A DNA stretch of 64,000 nucleotides from NCBI GenBank assembly GCA_000711775.1, contig ARYC01000080.1, forward strand, positions 186,001 to 250,000, written 5' to 3'. Position numbers and translations under genes: made by a program. Source of the stretch: Oxytricha trifallax. Taxonomy: Eukaryota > Ciliophora > Spirotrichea > Sporadotrichida > Oxytrichidae. The notes beneath the pieces are model-generated. The model made no database searches and was not told the origin of the DNA. It saw only the letters and a list, made by a program, of their open reading frames with translations. This document shows, one piece after another, positions 1-11,639 of the stretch; positions within the stretch are counted from its first letter, which is position 1; each line of letters starts with the position of its first letter.

Positions 1-175
1 TTTAAATTCAAATTTAAATTTCTATTATTAAGCTCTAGTAACCTTTCTGGTTATAGTCACTCTGTATAGAGTTGATACGTCAACAATTATGGTTGAATTT
101 AAGGTGTTAGAGATCATATTTATACTTAGTTTAAAAATATAATTTTTCTAACTTCATACTTAATAATTTCGATTT

Positions 176-370
176 TGGTACCAACCAAGTATAAATTCGG
201 GTTGGTACTGGTACCAATTAGGTTTTGAACCATTTTGGAACTTTTCCATTAAAACCTCATTAGTTAAAAACTAGGTACTAATTAAGTTTTGGTACTATTA
301 AATTGGTACCAATTAAATTTAATCGAATTTAGTACCGGTACTAATCAAATTTAAACAAATTTAGTCCTAA
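176..370. repeat. Degenerate GGTACYAATTA repeat cluster
   Basis: Many short imperfect copies of GGTACCAATTA or TAGTACCGGTACTAATCAA occur in about 200 bases, several of them self-complementary at GGTACC. No coding frame is evident. The cluster lies just before TBE copy 1 and may mark where its left end was lost. Confidence 0.5.
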
Positions 371-384
371 TTTAATGGAACTAA

Positions 385-545
385 ATTGATAAAAATGGAG
401 CTCCATCTCTGAAGTTTGTTACAGCTTCTGCCAGCTTTCTCCACGTATCCTTACCAGGTTGACCTCCTATAAGATGCCCATATTTAATACTAAGATTTTT
501 AACAGTAGGATCCAGAACTCTATATATTAAAATTTGAAATTCAAT
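385..545 (-). pseudogene. Coding-like fragment left of TBE copy 1
   Basis: On the minus strand this stretch reads open (TAA/TAG as Gln) and is clearly richer in G+C than its surroundings. It contains segments such as IYRVLDPTVKNLSIKYGH and GGQPGKDTWRKLAEAV. I do not recognise the protein. It diverges from ORF A, which starts on the plus strand at 564, so it could be the remnant of the next TBE gene or a flanking host fragment. There is no start codon or defined end; homology to the flanking GGTACC repeats is absent. Confidence 0.35.
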
Positions 546-563
546 AACAAGAGAGGGAACAAG

Positions 564-1354
564 TATGGAATCTATAAGTACTGCAATGAAGAGGGTTGAA
601 GCTTAAGAAATGATCTCAAGATTTAGAAGCAAGGAAGATCTCGATCGATACCTCACTTAGCATGGTAAGCATGTGACATATACTTAATCATATGCTATAG
701 TGGGTTTATTCCTTCAACGATGGAAGGTACCAAAATTTCATTCTTAAAAGCTATACTCTACGATGAGAAGAAAGCCTTCAAAAACAGTGAAATAAAGTTG
801 ATAGATATACCAAACTACCCAGAGATTTCAGTCACTAATCTCTACGAGGATGCGATGAAAGATGAAGAGTTGGTAGTTTTCCTTCCTACCAAGAAACAAC
901 TCTCTAACAAGCTTCCAGAAAGGAGCTTCTTCTTTGGAGTTCTCGGCACTTTAAGAGAGAGTTATCTCAGAGAGATCATTGAAGAAGCTCACAAAAAACG
1001 CTACTCTATTTCTCCTGAAGATTAAAAGAAGCAAGGCATACTAATAAGCGAGACCTGGCTCGCTGAGCTTAAGAAGCATCCATTCCTCCCTCGTAAGCTT
1101 TGATTCATAACTTTGTAGGGAAACCTGGAACTGGTATATTCCTAATGAAAGAGCATGCGAAGGTTCACAGTGAGAGAAAGTCATAGACTATTTATGAAGT
1201 GAGCAAGAGACTTTATAAAGTTGTTTAAAAGCCAGAAGAAATGAACATAGATGCAGGAGCTGCCACAAAGAGAAGAAATATGGGCCCAAGCAAGCCATAA
1301 AAAGAGGAGAAGAAAGAGAAGCCAAACCCCTTTATGGGTTAGTATAATATGTGA
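564..1354 (+). pseudogene. TBE-associated ORF A (copy 1), degenerate
   Basis: This is the best copy of an accessory protein that recurs next to DD34E transposases at four places in the window. An N-terminal part (ATG at 564, residues MESISTAMKRVEAQEM) shifts frame near 718 into the frame open from 720. That core contains ILYDEKKAFKNSEIKLIDIP and SFFFGVLGTL and runs through in-frame Gln TAA codons to a TGA at 1,101. A further shift leads to a lysine-rich tail (KKEKPNPFMG) ending at a TGA at 1,352. It converges on the transposase; the two stops are about 7 bases apart. By position it may correspond to the TBE 22-kDa ORF of unknown function, but I cannot confirm this. Two frameshifts mark it as a pseudogene. 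Confidence 0.7.
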
Positions 1355-1360
1355 ACTTAT

Positions 1361-2425
1361 TCATTCATTTAAATCTAAAACTTATTTATAAACATTCATT
1401 CTTCCTTCTCTCGCACAAACTGTTGTCTTATCTATGCTTACCCTCTTGCAGCTACTCTGAATCAAGTCTACTGTATCTATAGGCAAGTCATGCATTAGGT
1501 GATATAGCAGCAGTTTCTTGTAGTGGGTCTTGATTTAACTCCAGTAGAATTCAATTCCATTAAATTAAGGGCTGTAAGGAACATTGTATACAGGAGTAAT
1601 GTTTAACTCTTCATAAGCTTTCTTACACTCCTTAGTCTTATGAACTGAGAGGTTGTCAACAAAAAGGATGATCTCTTAATCGTTGTATTTATCTCTCAGC
1701 TTATGTAGGAACTCTATATACTACTCTCGCTTAATAGAGCGAGGATGAATAACATAACTTTCTAAGCCAGAGTCTTCACTAATACCTGCTAAAATTGCAT
1801 GGGTTACAACCTTTACTTTCTAATCGTAGACTTCTATATTATCATACTTCTTATACCAAGAGTTATTAATAAAGGTGTTGAAGGTAAACACAGCTTCATC
1901 AGCGTTTATGAACTTGATGTTATTATCAATAGCTCTCTGCATTTAATCATATATATAGTTTAAATTATTACTATAAAATGGAACTGTAAAATCAATCACT
2001 CTCTTCACTCTGTTGACAGTCTTGAAAGTAATACCATTTCTTTCTATAAATGTTGGCTATAGTTTATGGAGAGATACGCATGTCAGGAAACTTGCGATGA
2101 AACATCACAGCTCGCTAGTCTAGCGGAAAGTGTGCCCAATACTTTAAAGTCTTCGAGTCGCAGAGGTAGTCAATATGGTGCTGTGAGAACTTTTATTTTC
2201 TTGCTGGATGCTTTCAAGTACCAGAATTAAAATGCTAAACAGCTAACATGCAGTGATACCTAACAGTTGAGGCACTCTTGTGTAAGAGCTTTGCAATAGC
2301 TGCATAATTTAGTACTGGTTTGACTAGTCTATATTAATACTCGTACCATACCTAAGCTTAAGCAGTAAATCTAAATATTACTCATCATAAATAGACCCTA
2401 AATATCGCTAATTTCTATTTCTCAT
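1361..2425 (-). pseudogene. TBE-type DD34E transposase (copy 1), degenerate
   Basis: This is an IS630/Tc1-like DDE transposase of the kind carried by telomere-bearing elements. The triad is visible: INADEAVFTF near 1,880-1,905, FVDNLSVHKT near 1,635-1,667 and NGIEFYWSQ near 1,535-1,560, with 34 residues between the second Asp and the Glu. The N-terminal region reads MRNRN then RYLGSIYDEQYLDLLLKLRYG and resembles a helix-turn-helix DNA-binding part. TAA and TAG serve as Gln throughout. Inactivating changes are frame jumps near 2,300 and near 2,050 and an in-frame TGA at 2,214-2,216. The true stop is the TGA at 1,361. About 350 codons is the usual TBE transposase size. Confidence 0.88.
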
Positions 2426-2510
2426 TTTGCAAATTGGCCTAATTTTTCTACTAACCCCAATAAGACCCCAACTATACCCTACAAATCAAAGCACTTATAA
2501 ACCTCACTAA

Positions 2511-2527
2511 GGGGTTTTGGGGTTTTG
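2511..2527. repeat. Telomere-like terminus of TBE copy 1 (G4T4 repeat)
   Basis: The sequence GGGGTTTTGGGGTTTTG is followed directly by AAT. Established TBE elements end in a 17-base C4A4-type telomere sequence and duplicate a 3-base ANT target, so this fits the outer right end of the transposon. The matching left end is not seen in the first 560 bases. Confidence 0.75.
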
Positions 2528-2529
2528 AA

Positions 2530-5500
2530 TGTATACTCGATTGGTTTTGATTAGAATTTCTATAGAGAAGTGGGACCCTAAAAAAATCACTGCTTAAAAA
2601 GAATAGTTTTTCCCATTTAAAAAATTTGTCTAATTAGGTTAATTTAAGACCGAAAAGATACATACACATTTTTACTAACTTATAGGAATTCATACTAATA
2701 TTAGAGGAGTTATTATTTTTTCAAAAGTGTTTACATAAAAGAGGGAATGTACTAAATATTTGATTTTTTTTCTTGGAGCAAACAAGATGCCTGCTGTTCG
2801 TTTTTTGAGGGAATTTTATCTCACTTAGGTTTTCTTTTTGAATTAATAATTACCAATATGTTTAAATTAATGAGTTTCATTTGATTTGTATAGAAAACTG
2901 TAATTTATAGTTGCTAAAGCATCCTTATATATCATCACTACTCAATATGAAAGATTTGATATAGCAATTAAAACTATTTTGACGAATAAGATAATTTTAA
3001 CTGCATTTAAGATAGCAGCACTCTAATTAAAATAGAAACTATTGAAATTACTGAAATAGATGAGTTAAGTTTTTCACGAAGTGAAAGATACAAATTAAAC
3101 CAATAAATGCTAATATTTTTAAACTTCTTGGATTAGGAGGAACCAAGTATATTTTACCTTAATTGTATTTATTTATATTGAAAAAAAAACAGAGAAAAAA
3201 TTTGGCAATAATTTGGAGAACACTATAAGAAATAGACGCAATTTTGTCATTATGAAAATAGTTGAGAAGATAGATCTAGTAAGATATATTTCAATTTATG
3301 GAAACAGAGTCAAAAATATAAGCAGCTACAAAGATTTTAAGATTAGATGGAGTATTTAACAAATCAAAAATACTAGAACAAATTGGATTAAGTGAATCAG
3401 TACGAAAGAGTTCAACCTATTATAATACTTTCATTTATTGATAACAAACTTTAAGCTTACTATTGTAACTAAGATGTTTCAAAGGTAATAATTAAAAAGA
3501 ATAATCTGAATTTCCAAAAAACTCATTCTAGATGAAAAACTAATTTTTTTGGTTGATTTTTAGAGATTTACAAAACAATTCAATCATTAATCTATAATTT
3601 AATTGCTCTTATTAAATGTAATAGACTAATGGAAATTATTTAATTATAAAATTGATTCATTGAGAGCAGGATAGTAATTTTTTTATAAGAAAAAATTTGC
3701 TAATAAAAGTAAATATTATTGTTTTTTTCTTTAAAAAAATAGACTAAGTACGAGAAATTAAGAAAAGCACTATATTTGAACATATATTTTAATAATCTAT
3801 CATTAATTTATGAGTTCCTAATAAATTTGAGACTTGAAAATGAAGCTTCTTCAAACTTTATTATTTCAATCCTTCCAATAAATAAGTAGTAATTGTATAT
3901 TAACATGAACAGGGCCCAATATACTTAATAAATCACTAAAAGTATTTCAAAAAATTGATTGTTCTTTGAAAGGGAACTTGCTTTTGATTTACAAAGATAT
4001 CTATACTCTAAAAGAGTTGCATATATGAATTAAATTTATATTCAAATTATTCTTAATTTTAAAATAAAATTTTAGATTATTGTTAAAATACGAAATATTG
4101 GAAAATTTTTGAAAAAACGAAATGCAAATAACTACAAATTAGAAAATTAAATCATATATTTTAGTTTTTTATAAAATGAGAAAAAGAAAGAGCATTTGTC
4201 ATATTTCAATTGAATTTAATATGGTGATGCTGTTTGTTGACCTTACTTTTTTTTTCCTATATGACTATATCTTAGAGAATTTTTATGTATGATTCAAATT
4301 AATTTTCTTAAATTTTTAATTATTATTTCTTAAAAAAACTTCCCATCAAGCAAAGACTTTAAGATAAATTGAATTTTGAAGAATTTAGATAAGTAAGTGT
4401 GTGTATTCAAACAACTCTTAAAAGTTTGAGATATGAAAGCTTTCGCGCAAAGAATAACGAAATTAACAATCCTTAAAAACTTTAAATTCATGAAATAATA
4501 TTTATTTAAGATGGCGAATCCAAGTATTTATGAAAGAAAAGAATAAAAATATATGACATCAACAATATACATTTTCATAATAATTATATCATTAAGACCA
4601 ATTTTACATTTTAATCTTATAATTCATAAATTAAATCTGTTATTTTGATTATATTCAACAACTTTTTATTTGGAAAATTAATTATCTATAAATACAACCA
4701 TTTAATGATAAATAAAATTTTTGAAATATAATATTACTAGATTTAATATAGTAAGTAAAAATAATTAATTTAATTTAAAATTAATAACGCAATTTAAATT
4801 AAGATTCTAATTTTAACCTTTGCTTTTGAATATTAGTATTTCTAAATATAAATCGAAGACTTATGGAATGTCTGGAACTTAATACAAAATATGTTGATAT
4901 TGTTTTTATATAAAATTTTTATTGTAATTATTAAAAACTAAGGAAAATAATTTTGCACATAATGCTTGTACTTCAGAATTTTTATTTTTTTCATTTTTAA
5001 AACTATATTCGGTTTTTATAAATGTTTGATTTTAAATGAGGTAGTAAAATAATGTTATCGATTTATTTTTTCTCAAATCCTTCTGGGTTATTCAAGCACC
5101 CAGACTAATTAATAAAAAGATATTTTCTGAAAATTATTAAAATAAGAAACTTAACTGTAAATTTATAACGCTTTGTCCCTTTACTAAAATCATTATTATA
5201 TAATGATAATATTTTCATACATTTGTTTGCATTTTTTAAGAAAGAGAAAATAATTCATAATTAAGTTAGAACGAATTTAATTATGATTAAATTGACGCTT
5301 GATCTTAATTATACTAAATTATATAAAATAATATATTTGGGACATTACAACAAGAGATATAGGTTGGTATTTTTGGAAATGAAACATGCAAAAAATTGGT
5401 ATAACAAAGAACAATTTAAAAGGATATGATTATTAAATATTCTTGATTTAAATTTAATATATTTTTAAATTATTAAATTATCTCTTTAAGTTACATTAAT

Positions 5501-5540
5501 TTTGACAAATTGCTCAATCATTTCATTTATTGTAACTGGC
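2530..5540. other. AT-rich non-coding stretch
   Basis: About 3 kb of very AT-rich DNA with no protein I recognise. Frames without TGA exist (for example 3,255-3,441), but their length is what chance gives under a TGA-only stop code. Confidence 0.5.
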
Positions 5541-5544
5541 ATTT

Positions 5545-6397
5545 GTAGAGTACATTTCATTTAGTCTCAGAATCCATCTTCCACTTTTTGTAAGTTATAT
5601 TTCTCTCATGCTTATGAGTACAGCATTTTAATACAATAATACGTTTCTCCATGTTAAGGCTTAGATATTTTACAATCCAGAGAATAAGTGACTACCTATT
5701 ATCTGTCTTAAACCATTCTAAATAAGTCACTATTCAAAAGCATTTTCACTATACAAGTTTTTGAAAATCTGCCATTAAGAGTTCTGGGGGGGGGGAGTTT
5801 CCTGCCTCCTCGGAAGTTTCCTGCTCAAATATAATTTTTATATTTTTATGTATGTTAATGAAGTATCATATTGTTACAAACTGAGTGTGTCCCATTCCTA
5901 AATTTCTTTGTCAAAAGGTTAAATAACATTTTTTGCCTATATATAAGCAATGCAGATTACTTCAACGAAAGTTTTAAAGAGATTATTCATATAATTTCAT
6001 GATAATAATGACAATATAGTGCATATATTTTTACTTAAAAAATTTCATCACTCAGAATAAAAATGATATAATATTTAATAATATTACTCATAAATTTTTG
6101 TCGGAGCAGGAAACTTCCGAAGTGCCAAGAAACTTAAACCCCCCAGAGTTTTACGTCCACACTTATATGATATCTCTTGCTCAAATCATCTTTATTGACA
6201 GAATCTACTCTTCAGTTATTATACTATACGGAAGATTAAGGGCAGTATCAAAGTATGAGGATCATACATAACCACATAAAAATGCTGTATTCTGTTTAAT
6301 TTGAGGATTAGCACTTCTATCTCATGCCAAAGGCAGTTCAAGGTAACATCGCCAATAACTGCGTTTTAAGTAACACTTTCAACTTTTATTCATTTTT
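5545..6397 (-). pseudogene. Anonymous coding-like sequence split by a MITE
   Basis: Two minus-strand stretches with higher G+C than the surroundings flank the small element at 5,779-6,151. The upstream half (about 6,152-6,397) includes IGDVTLNCLWHEIEVLILKL and MYDPHTLILPLIFRIVQQL, then a TGA and a shifted frame. The downstream half (5,545-5,778) includes VKMLLNSDLFRMVQDRQQVV and YSLDCKISKPQHGETYYC. Removing the element would place the halves next to each other. The protein family is unknown, there is no clear start, and two stop or frame problems remain, so this is tentative. Confidence 0.35.
5779..6151. mobile_element. Small inverted-repeat element (MITE-like) with G10 tract
   Basis: Arms of about 48 bases are inverted copies: 5,779-5,826 (GAGTTCTGGGG..., AGTTTCCTGC, CGGAAGTTTCCTGCTC) and 6,104-6,151 (GAGCAGGAAACTTCCGAAG... 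CCCCCCAGAGTTT). The left arm carries ten consecutive G at 5,786-5,795. TTA flanks both ends, so a 3-base duplication or a pointer-like repeat is possible. The interior is AT-rich and non-coding. The size, about 370 bp, suits a non-autonomous element or a precisely excised IES. Confidence 0.7.
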
Positions 6398-6399
6398 TA

Positions 6400-7965
6400 A
6401 TGATCAAATAAATCTTTTATTTTTGTTATAACATCTACCATTGCAACTGCAAAAATTTAGTAATTTAACATTTGTTATCAATTTTTTCCCTTTTGTTTTT
6501 TTTGTCAAAGGTACACATGTTGATATACATTATTTGAATCTGATTTATTTTGCTTTGCATATTTTGTAAAAAAAAAAGAGGATTTAAATTTGCTAACCCT
6601 ATCCTTAACGTAAAGATGCTACTAATTATCTTTTTATTTGTTCATTATTTCTTAAATTAGCTATTAAGCCGGTTTTTATTAAGCTATTTATATGTAATGA
6701 TAATGAATTGGCTAAAAGCGGGAAATAGAAAAATAGAGATGTGTATTTAATTATAGATCTCTATATATATATATGATAATCAGTATAATTAATTCTTAAT
6801 ATATGCATATTATATAGGGGTAAATTATTATGCTTCAAGCGATATAATGAATAGATGCAGTTGTTCAGTGATATATGCTCAAACTGAATAGCTTAAAGCT
6901 AGTCCTGATGATCTAAGATTACACTTCTGTCTATCATTCTTCGTATATAATAGAAATAAATACTCTCTCTTTTATATATTTGAATTTATTATATAAATAC
7001 TCAAGTAGTTAAATAAAAAAAGCTAATTACTGAGGTTAATTTCTATTAAAAATTAATTATTTTGATTTAATAATTAATTTTAATTTAATAATCAGGAACT
7101 TATGTGAAACTATACTTTGCCTTATATAATAATTTACAATAAATTAATTCGCTCGAAAATTTTTGATATTTCATTGAATTAAAATATAAGGTTATGAATA
7201 ATTTAAATTTAATTACATCATTAAATTAAGGTTAATAATTACAATAGAGCATGTAAAAATTAAATATGAATAAAACTTCTTAGCAACCTCTCTACTTTAA
7301 AATAAAATGTTATTAAAAATTCATTTTACTTATAAAATATCTATTTTATTACCCAAACTCATTTTTATATAAGATATTCTTTAATCAGGTGGAAATTAAG
7401 AAAATGTTGCTTATTTTTAAATGAGGACATAAATAATAAATTTAAGTGATTAAGTTGGAGAATTTCACTCTAAGAAAAACTCTATATTTTAATTTTCTAT
7501 ATTTTTTCCGGTACCAATCATTTTCAAGTATAATTTTTAATAAATAAGAGGTGTTAAATTTTAATTTTCGTTTTTACAAATGACACAAAACTTTTTTTAA
7601 TAGGGCTATCTCAGCATGATAAGGATATAAATAGAAGATATTAAAAAAGAGTAGTCTTATTTTCCTTAAAATCTGATAGATTTTATTAGCAATACAACTT
7701 TAAAGATTATAATTGTCCTTTTAACTAGCTCCATAAAATGGTTGCTGCTCAGACATAATTGGATTGAGTAGCCAAGCAAATAAACCCAGCACACATTACA
7801 ATAAGGTAGACTTTAATATTAAAATTATTATAAAAATTTAAATTATATATATTTAAAAATGAAAAAGGCTTACGATCTAAATATAAAGTTCGTTCACTCT
7901 GAAAGGCTGTATTTACTCTCAATAATTTTATATTTAGATCTTGGTACAAAAGGTAGAGTAAAATT
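6400..7965. other. AT-rich stretch without recognised gene
   Basis: No recognisable protein, RNA or element. A minus frame at 7,749-7,949 is open but has no coding character I can support. Confidence 0.4.
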
Positions 7966-7969
7966 AAAG

Positions 7970-8437
7970 AAGTTTATGATTGAATATTTAATTTTCAAAC
8001 TCATGCTATTTTTGGGGAAATAAGTGAAGATAATGGGTTGAGACTTATTTTTTTCCTCCATTGCGTTGTAAAGACTGAATTATTCATAAAACTCTTGCAA
8101 TAAACAAGCAAAATTTACGCTGAATAAATATTATTCAGTTTGTTGATAACCAATCAGCTCATAAAGCTAAAGAATTAAGAAAGGAATATGAATACTAAAC
8201 ATAGCACCTGTATTTTATTGAACCTTACAGCCTCAATTCAATTAAAATGAGATATATTGGGACTAAAGAAAGGATTCTACAAAAATCTTCCTCTATCACT
8301 TGATGCATGACTTGAAGAACAAAAGAGTAGATTTCATTGATAAATTTGCTAAGTAAATTAGCGATGAGATAACTAAAGAGTTTATGAAAGAAGTTAGATT
8401 TTGTGTTTATAAATAAGTTTTAGATTTAAATTATTGA
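7970..8437 (+). pseudogene. TBE-type transposase C-terminal half (copy 3), degenerate
   Basis: This plus-strand sequence aligns with the C-terminal half of the copy 1 transposase. It keeps GEISEDNGL, then QFVDNQSAHKAKEL around the second catalytic Asp (about 8,137-8,175), then a shifted remnant of the proline-rich region before the Glu. It ends with VYKQVLDLNY and TGA at 8,435. At the Glu position the sequence reads NSIKM or NSIEM depending on frame. The first half, including the first catalytic Asp, is missing. It converges on an ORF A remnant, the same arrangement as in copies 1 and 2. Confidence 0.75.
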
Positions 8438-8459
8438 ATAGGTTCATATTTTAAATTAC

Positions 8460-9250
8460 CCCTTAAAAGGATTTGGCTTCTTTTTATTTTCTTTCTCTTA
8501 TGGATTGCTTGGGCCCATTTTACTTCTCTTAGTGCGAGCTCCTTAATCTTTGTTCATCTCTCATGTTAAAAATCTTTATTAAGTATCTTATTCAGTTCAT
8601 ATTTTATTTGAGATTCTCTCTCTCTATTTAATTTGCTGCTCTCTTTCATATATAACATAGCCAGTTTTTTCTATAAATTTAGAAGTCTGATGGCTTTTTG
8701 AGATGAACAAGCGCTTCTGAAGTACAAACAGCCAAGTGTAGCTGATTTTAATTTCCTTATATTCTTTTTGTTCTGGAACGATGTTGTTGTGTTGTTCGTA
8801 AGCTTCTAAAATAAATTGATTTAAAAATATTTTTCTGAAAGAACACCAAAGAAGAAAGTTTCTTCTCTTACAATTGATTAAAGAATTGTTGCTTTGAAGG
8901 AAGATAAATAACTAAATCTCTATCATAAATAATATTATCAATAGGTTTCTCACTGATATTTCTAGATGGATTCGAATATCAATCATCCTAATTTCCTTTG
9001 ACTCAAATCTTTTTAATCTTCATTAGTAAGTCTTTTAAGAACGTGATTTTTGTTCCCTCTTGTGTTGACAAGAGCAATCAAACTATAGCTATTAAGTTAG
9101 TTGTAGTTGAAAACTTACCTTGATGTACCAAGTATCTATAGAGATCCTCTATACTTCAAAGTCTTCCTATTGAATCTTAAGATCATATTCTCTTCGTCGC
9201 ATCTTTCATAGAATTCGTCTTGCTCTTACAAGAAATGTTAATGAAATTTA
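8460..9250 (-). pseudogene. TBE-associated ORF A (copy 3), degenerate
   Basis: The minus strand matches ORF A of copy 1. Recognisable parts are the N-terminal RYLVHQGKFSTTTNLIAIVL, the REETFFFGVL motif and the conserved basic tail next to the transposase stop (the GGGCCCA and AAGCCAAA-CC region near 8,465-8,520). Frame changes are frequent, and the copy is more diverged than copy 1. It sits tail-to-tail with the transposase remnant at 7,970-8,437. Confidence 0.65.
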
Positions 9251-9724
9251 AAATTATGGATGTAAATTTTCAGTTTATTAGAATCTTACTACTAAATAGA
9301 GAGGATGTACTAGAGTTCAGCCTTAAAAAATTATGCTAAATAGCATCGATAAACTTGCTCAAAGTTTCACAGATTGATATCCATTTTATCAAACTATCTC
9401 CATTAAATTGCTCATAATAATATTTAATTATTGCAGGAGATCCTCAAATTTAAGTTCAAACTTTATTAAGAGTTAAATTTTAAGGTGAAAACTAGATTTT
9501 GAGAATGTTAAAATTAAAAATGTTTAATTACTATACCTCCATATTATGTTTAAACTTGATTTATAGGAATTCCTAGAGAAACAAAGTTCAATAGGCGCAT
9601 CTTAATTTACTAAAATATAAAGTATTCTCATATATATTTCAGGTCATAGCCTTTTATGATTTTTCATTTTTCTTATCTCTCATCACAGCAAAAAATTAAT
9701 AAGAGTGTCTGAAACTTTATAATA

Positions 9725-10107
9725 AAAGCATATTCGATTTTGTAAAAATTAAAATAAAAATCAATTAATTACTAATTACTTTCAGTTATATTTTTGATAA
9801 ATGTCTCTAAACCTTGGCTTCATTGAACGCAATAGATAAAGCATTAAAAATGAGACGATAGTTGTTGTTGCTACAATTATTTTGTCTCATCGGCAAAACG
9901 AGAAAAAACCCATTAAATGTTTTTGAAAGTTTGCTAAAAATAAAAAATTCTTATGAGTATGATATGGTAATATTGCCAATAGTAAAGTTCTGCAAAAATT
10001 GTGGGATCTACCTTAGAATAATTTATATTTAAATTTATAGTCATTTTGGATTCGATTACAGCCATGATTTTAATATTTAATTCATTTTCTCATATTGAAT
10101 GTATTCC
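9725..10107. mobile_element. MITE of the GGAATACATT family, copy a
   Basis: A 383-bp element flanked by TA. The left end AAAGCATATTCGATTTTG and the right end (reverse complement GGAATACATTCAATATGAG) match the family terminus TA-GGAATACATTYGAATTGGG. Its interior aligns along its full length with the element at 36,810-37,215, including the AGCCATGATTTTAATATTTA block near the right end. It has no coding capacity, so it must depend on a transposase supplied in trans. Confidence 0.75.
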
Positions 10108-10194
10108 TACAATATTATTATAGTATAACTCGATAAATTTAAAATTTATGATTTATAATAAATAATTAATAATTTTAATCAAAAACTTAATATA

Positions 10195-10412
10195 TTAAAA
10201 AGTATTCTTATAGATCAGAAGCAGGTGGAGGTACAGCACTCACATAAAATGTAAGTTACAAAAAGTATATCTTAAATTTATATTTTTTAGTGGTTCTACC
10301 TGGTAAGACTACTGGTGCCACAAGGTCGGTGCTTCACAGGGACACACAGAGAGGGGAAAAAGAAACTGTAAAAATGCATGAAGATGAGGACGATGACGAT
10401 GATGAATAAGTC
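10195..10412 (+). pseudogene. Possible two-exon fragment with acidic C-terminus
   Basis: This stretch is richer in G+C than its surroundings and has an intron-like segment (GTAAGTTAC...TTTTTTAG, about 10,250-10,289). The first part reads RSEAGGGTALT in one frame. After the acceptor the frame VLPGKTTGATRSVLHRDT continues into EKETVKMHEDEDDDDDE and an in-frame TAA (Gln). Splice phase does not join these two readings cleanly. It is probably a macronuclear gene segment or its remnant; family unknown. Confidence 0.35.
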
Positions 10413-11639
10413 AACATGTTTTTTTAGATATTTCCATTTTTGGGAATTATAATAAGTATTCTGATCAAATCAAATAAAATTATTAATTCACTATATTTTT
10501 CAAATAATAAATCATGATTATTATATTAAAATCTATAAGTAAAATAAAATGAGCGCTGACCTTTTAAGAATTGCAGTATTACTCGAAGAAAGCTAATAAA
10601 TATTCTCTTTCCAGCAACCCAAAAAGTAGAGACCATAGGCGTTTTTACACAGTGGGATCTTACTTAATGACAAATTTTTCTAGTCAAACTTCGAAATTTA
10701 AATATAAATCAAATTATTAATAAATATGAAATTAATATGGAAAAATAAATAAATAATATAAATTAATTGCCTATATTTTAGCTTTATACAATTAATTTGA
10801 TTAATTAAAAAAATTGAATTATTATGAGACTTTTGAGTGCATAATGAAATATTATGAATGCTTTGACTGATAATAAAATATTTAACATTTTCATTAATTA
10901 ATTTTCTAAATCATTTGTCAATCAGTGAAAAAATACTTTTGGGAATTTATTAACTTTTTAATGTATATTCCCTAGTACTAACACTTATTCATGAAATTAA
11001 ATATACACAATGTTTGCGCAGAGAGAAATCCTTAAATTAACAAAATTTAAGAAAAACAACAAATTGATGCTCTTAGTAATTTTTTATATATTAAGTAGGT
11101 TTTTTATAATATATCAAAAATAAATATATCTTTCACGTTTAATTAGAAAAATTATCAAAAATATTTAGAGAGGTTTTACATTAAGATCTATGTAGCTTTT
11201 CCATATTATATCATATCATTATTATTTTTATAAATTACGTTAAAAGAATTAATTTATACAACTATTTAAATTGAAAAATTCATGATCGATATCAAAAAGA
11301 AAAATGCAAGTTGTGAAAGTTAAAAATTAATTAGCAATTGATAAATTAACTTTACAAGCCAAAGTAATAAATCATTTCAAAGATTTCAATAAAGTTTTCC
11401 TTTATTAAAATCACCTTTCAAGAGACATATGAGTCACATACACAATTACATTTAACGGCTATATCTAAAGCTTCAATAGAAAGAAAGATAGAAAGCATAT
11501 CTGCAAAAAGCCTTATTCTCATTCAAGTGAACTAAATTGCATTTAAAGAAAAAGCTCAATTTAAGTTTTGTATATATTCATTAAAGGACAAGAAAAATTC
11601 TTTTAAAAAAATCAATAAATTCAATCGAGTCTTAAATAA

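Noticed and set aside
2944..3393. 150-codon plus frame without TGA
   Set aside because: Other frames of the same stretch are also open and composition is background; not evidence of a gene under a TGA-only stop code.
7749..7949. 66-codon minus ORF
   Set aside because: It ends at a TGA, is very AT-rich and has no protein features; it fits chance.
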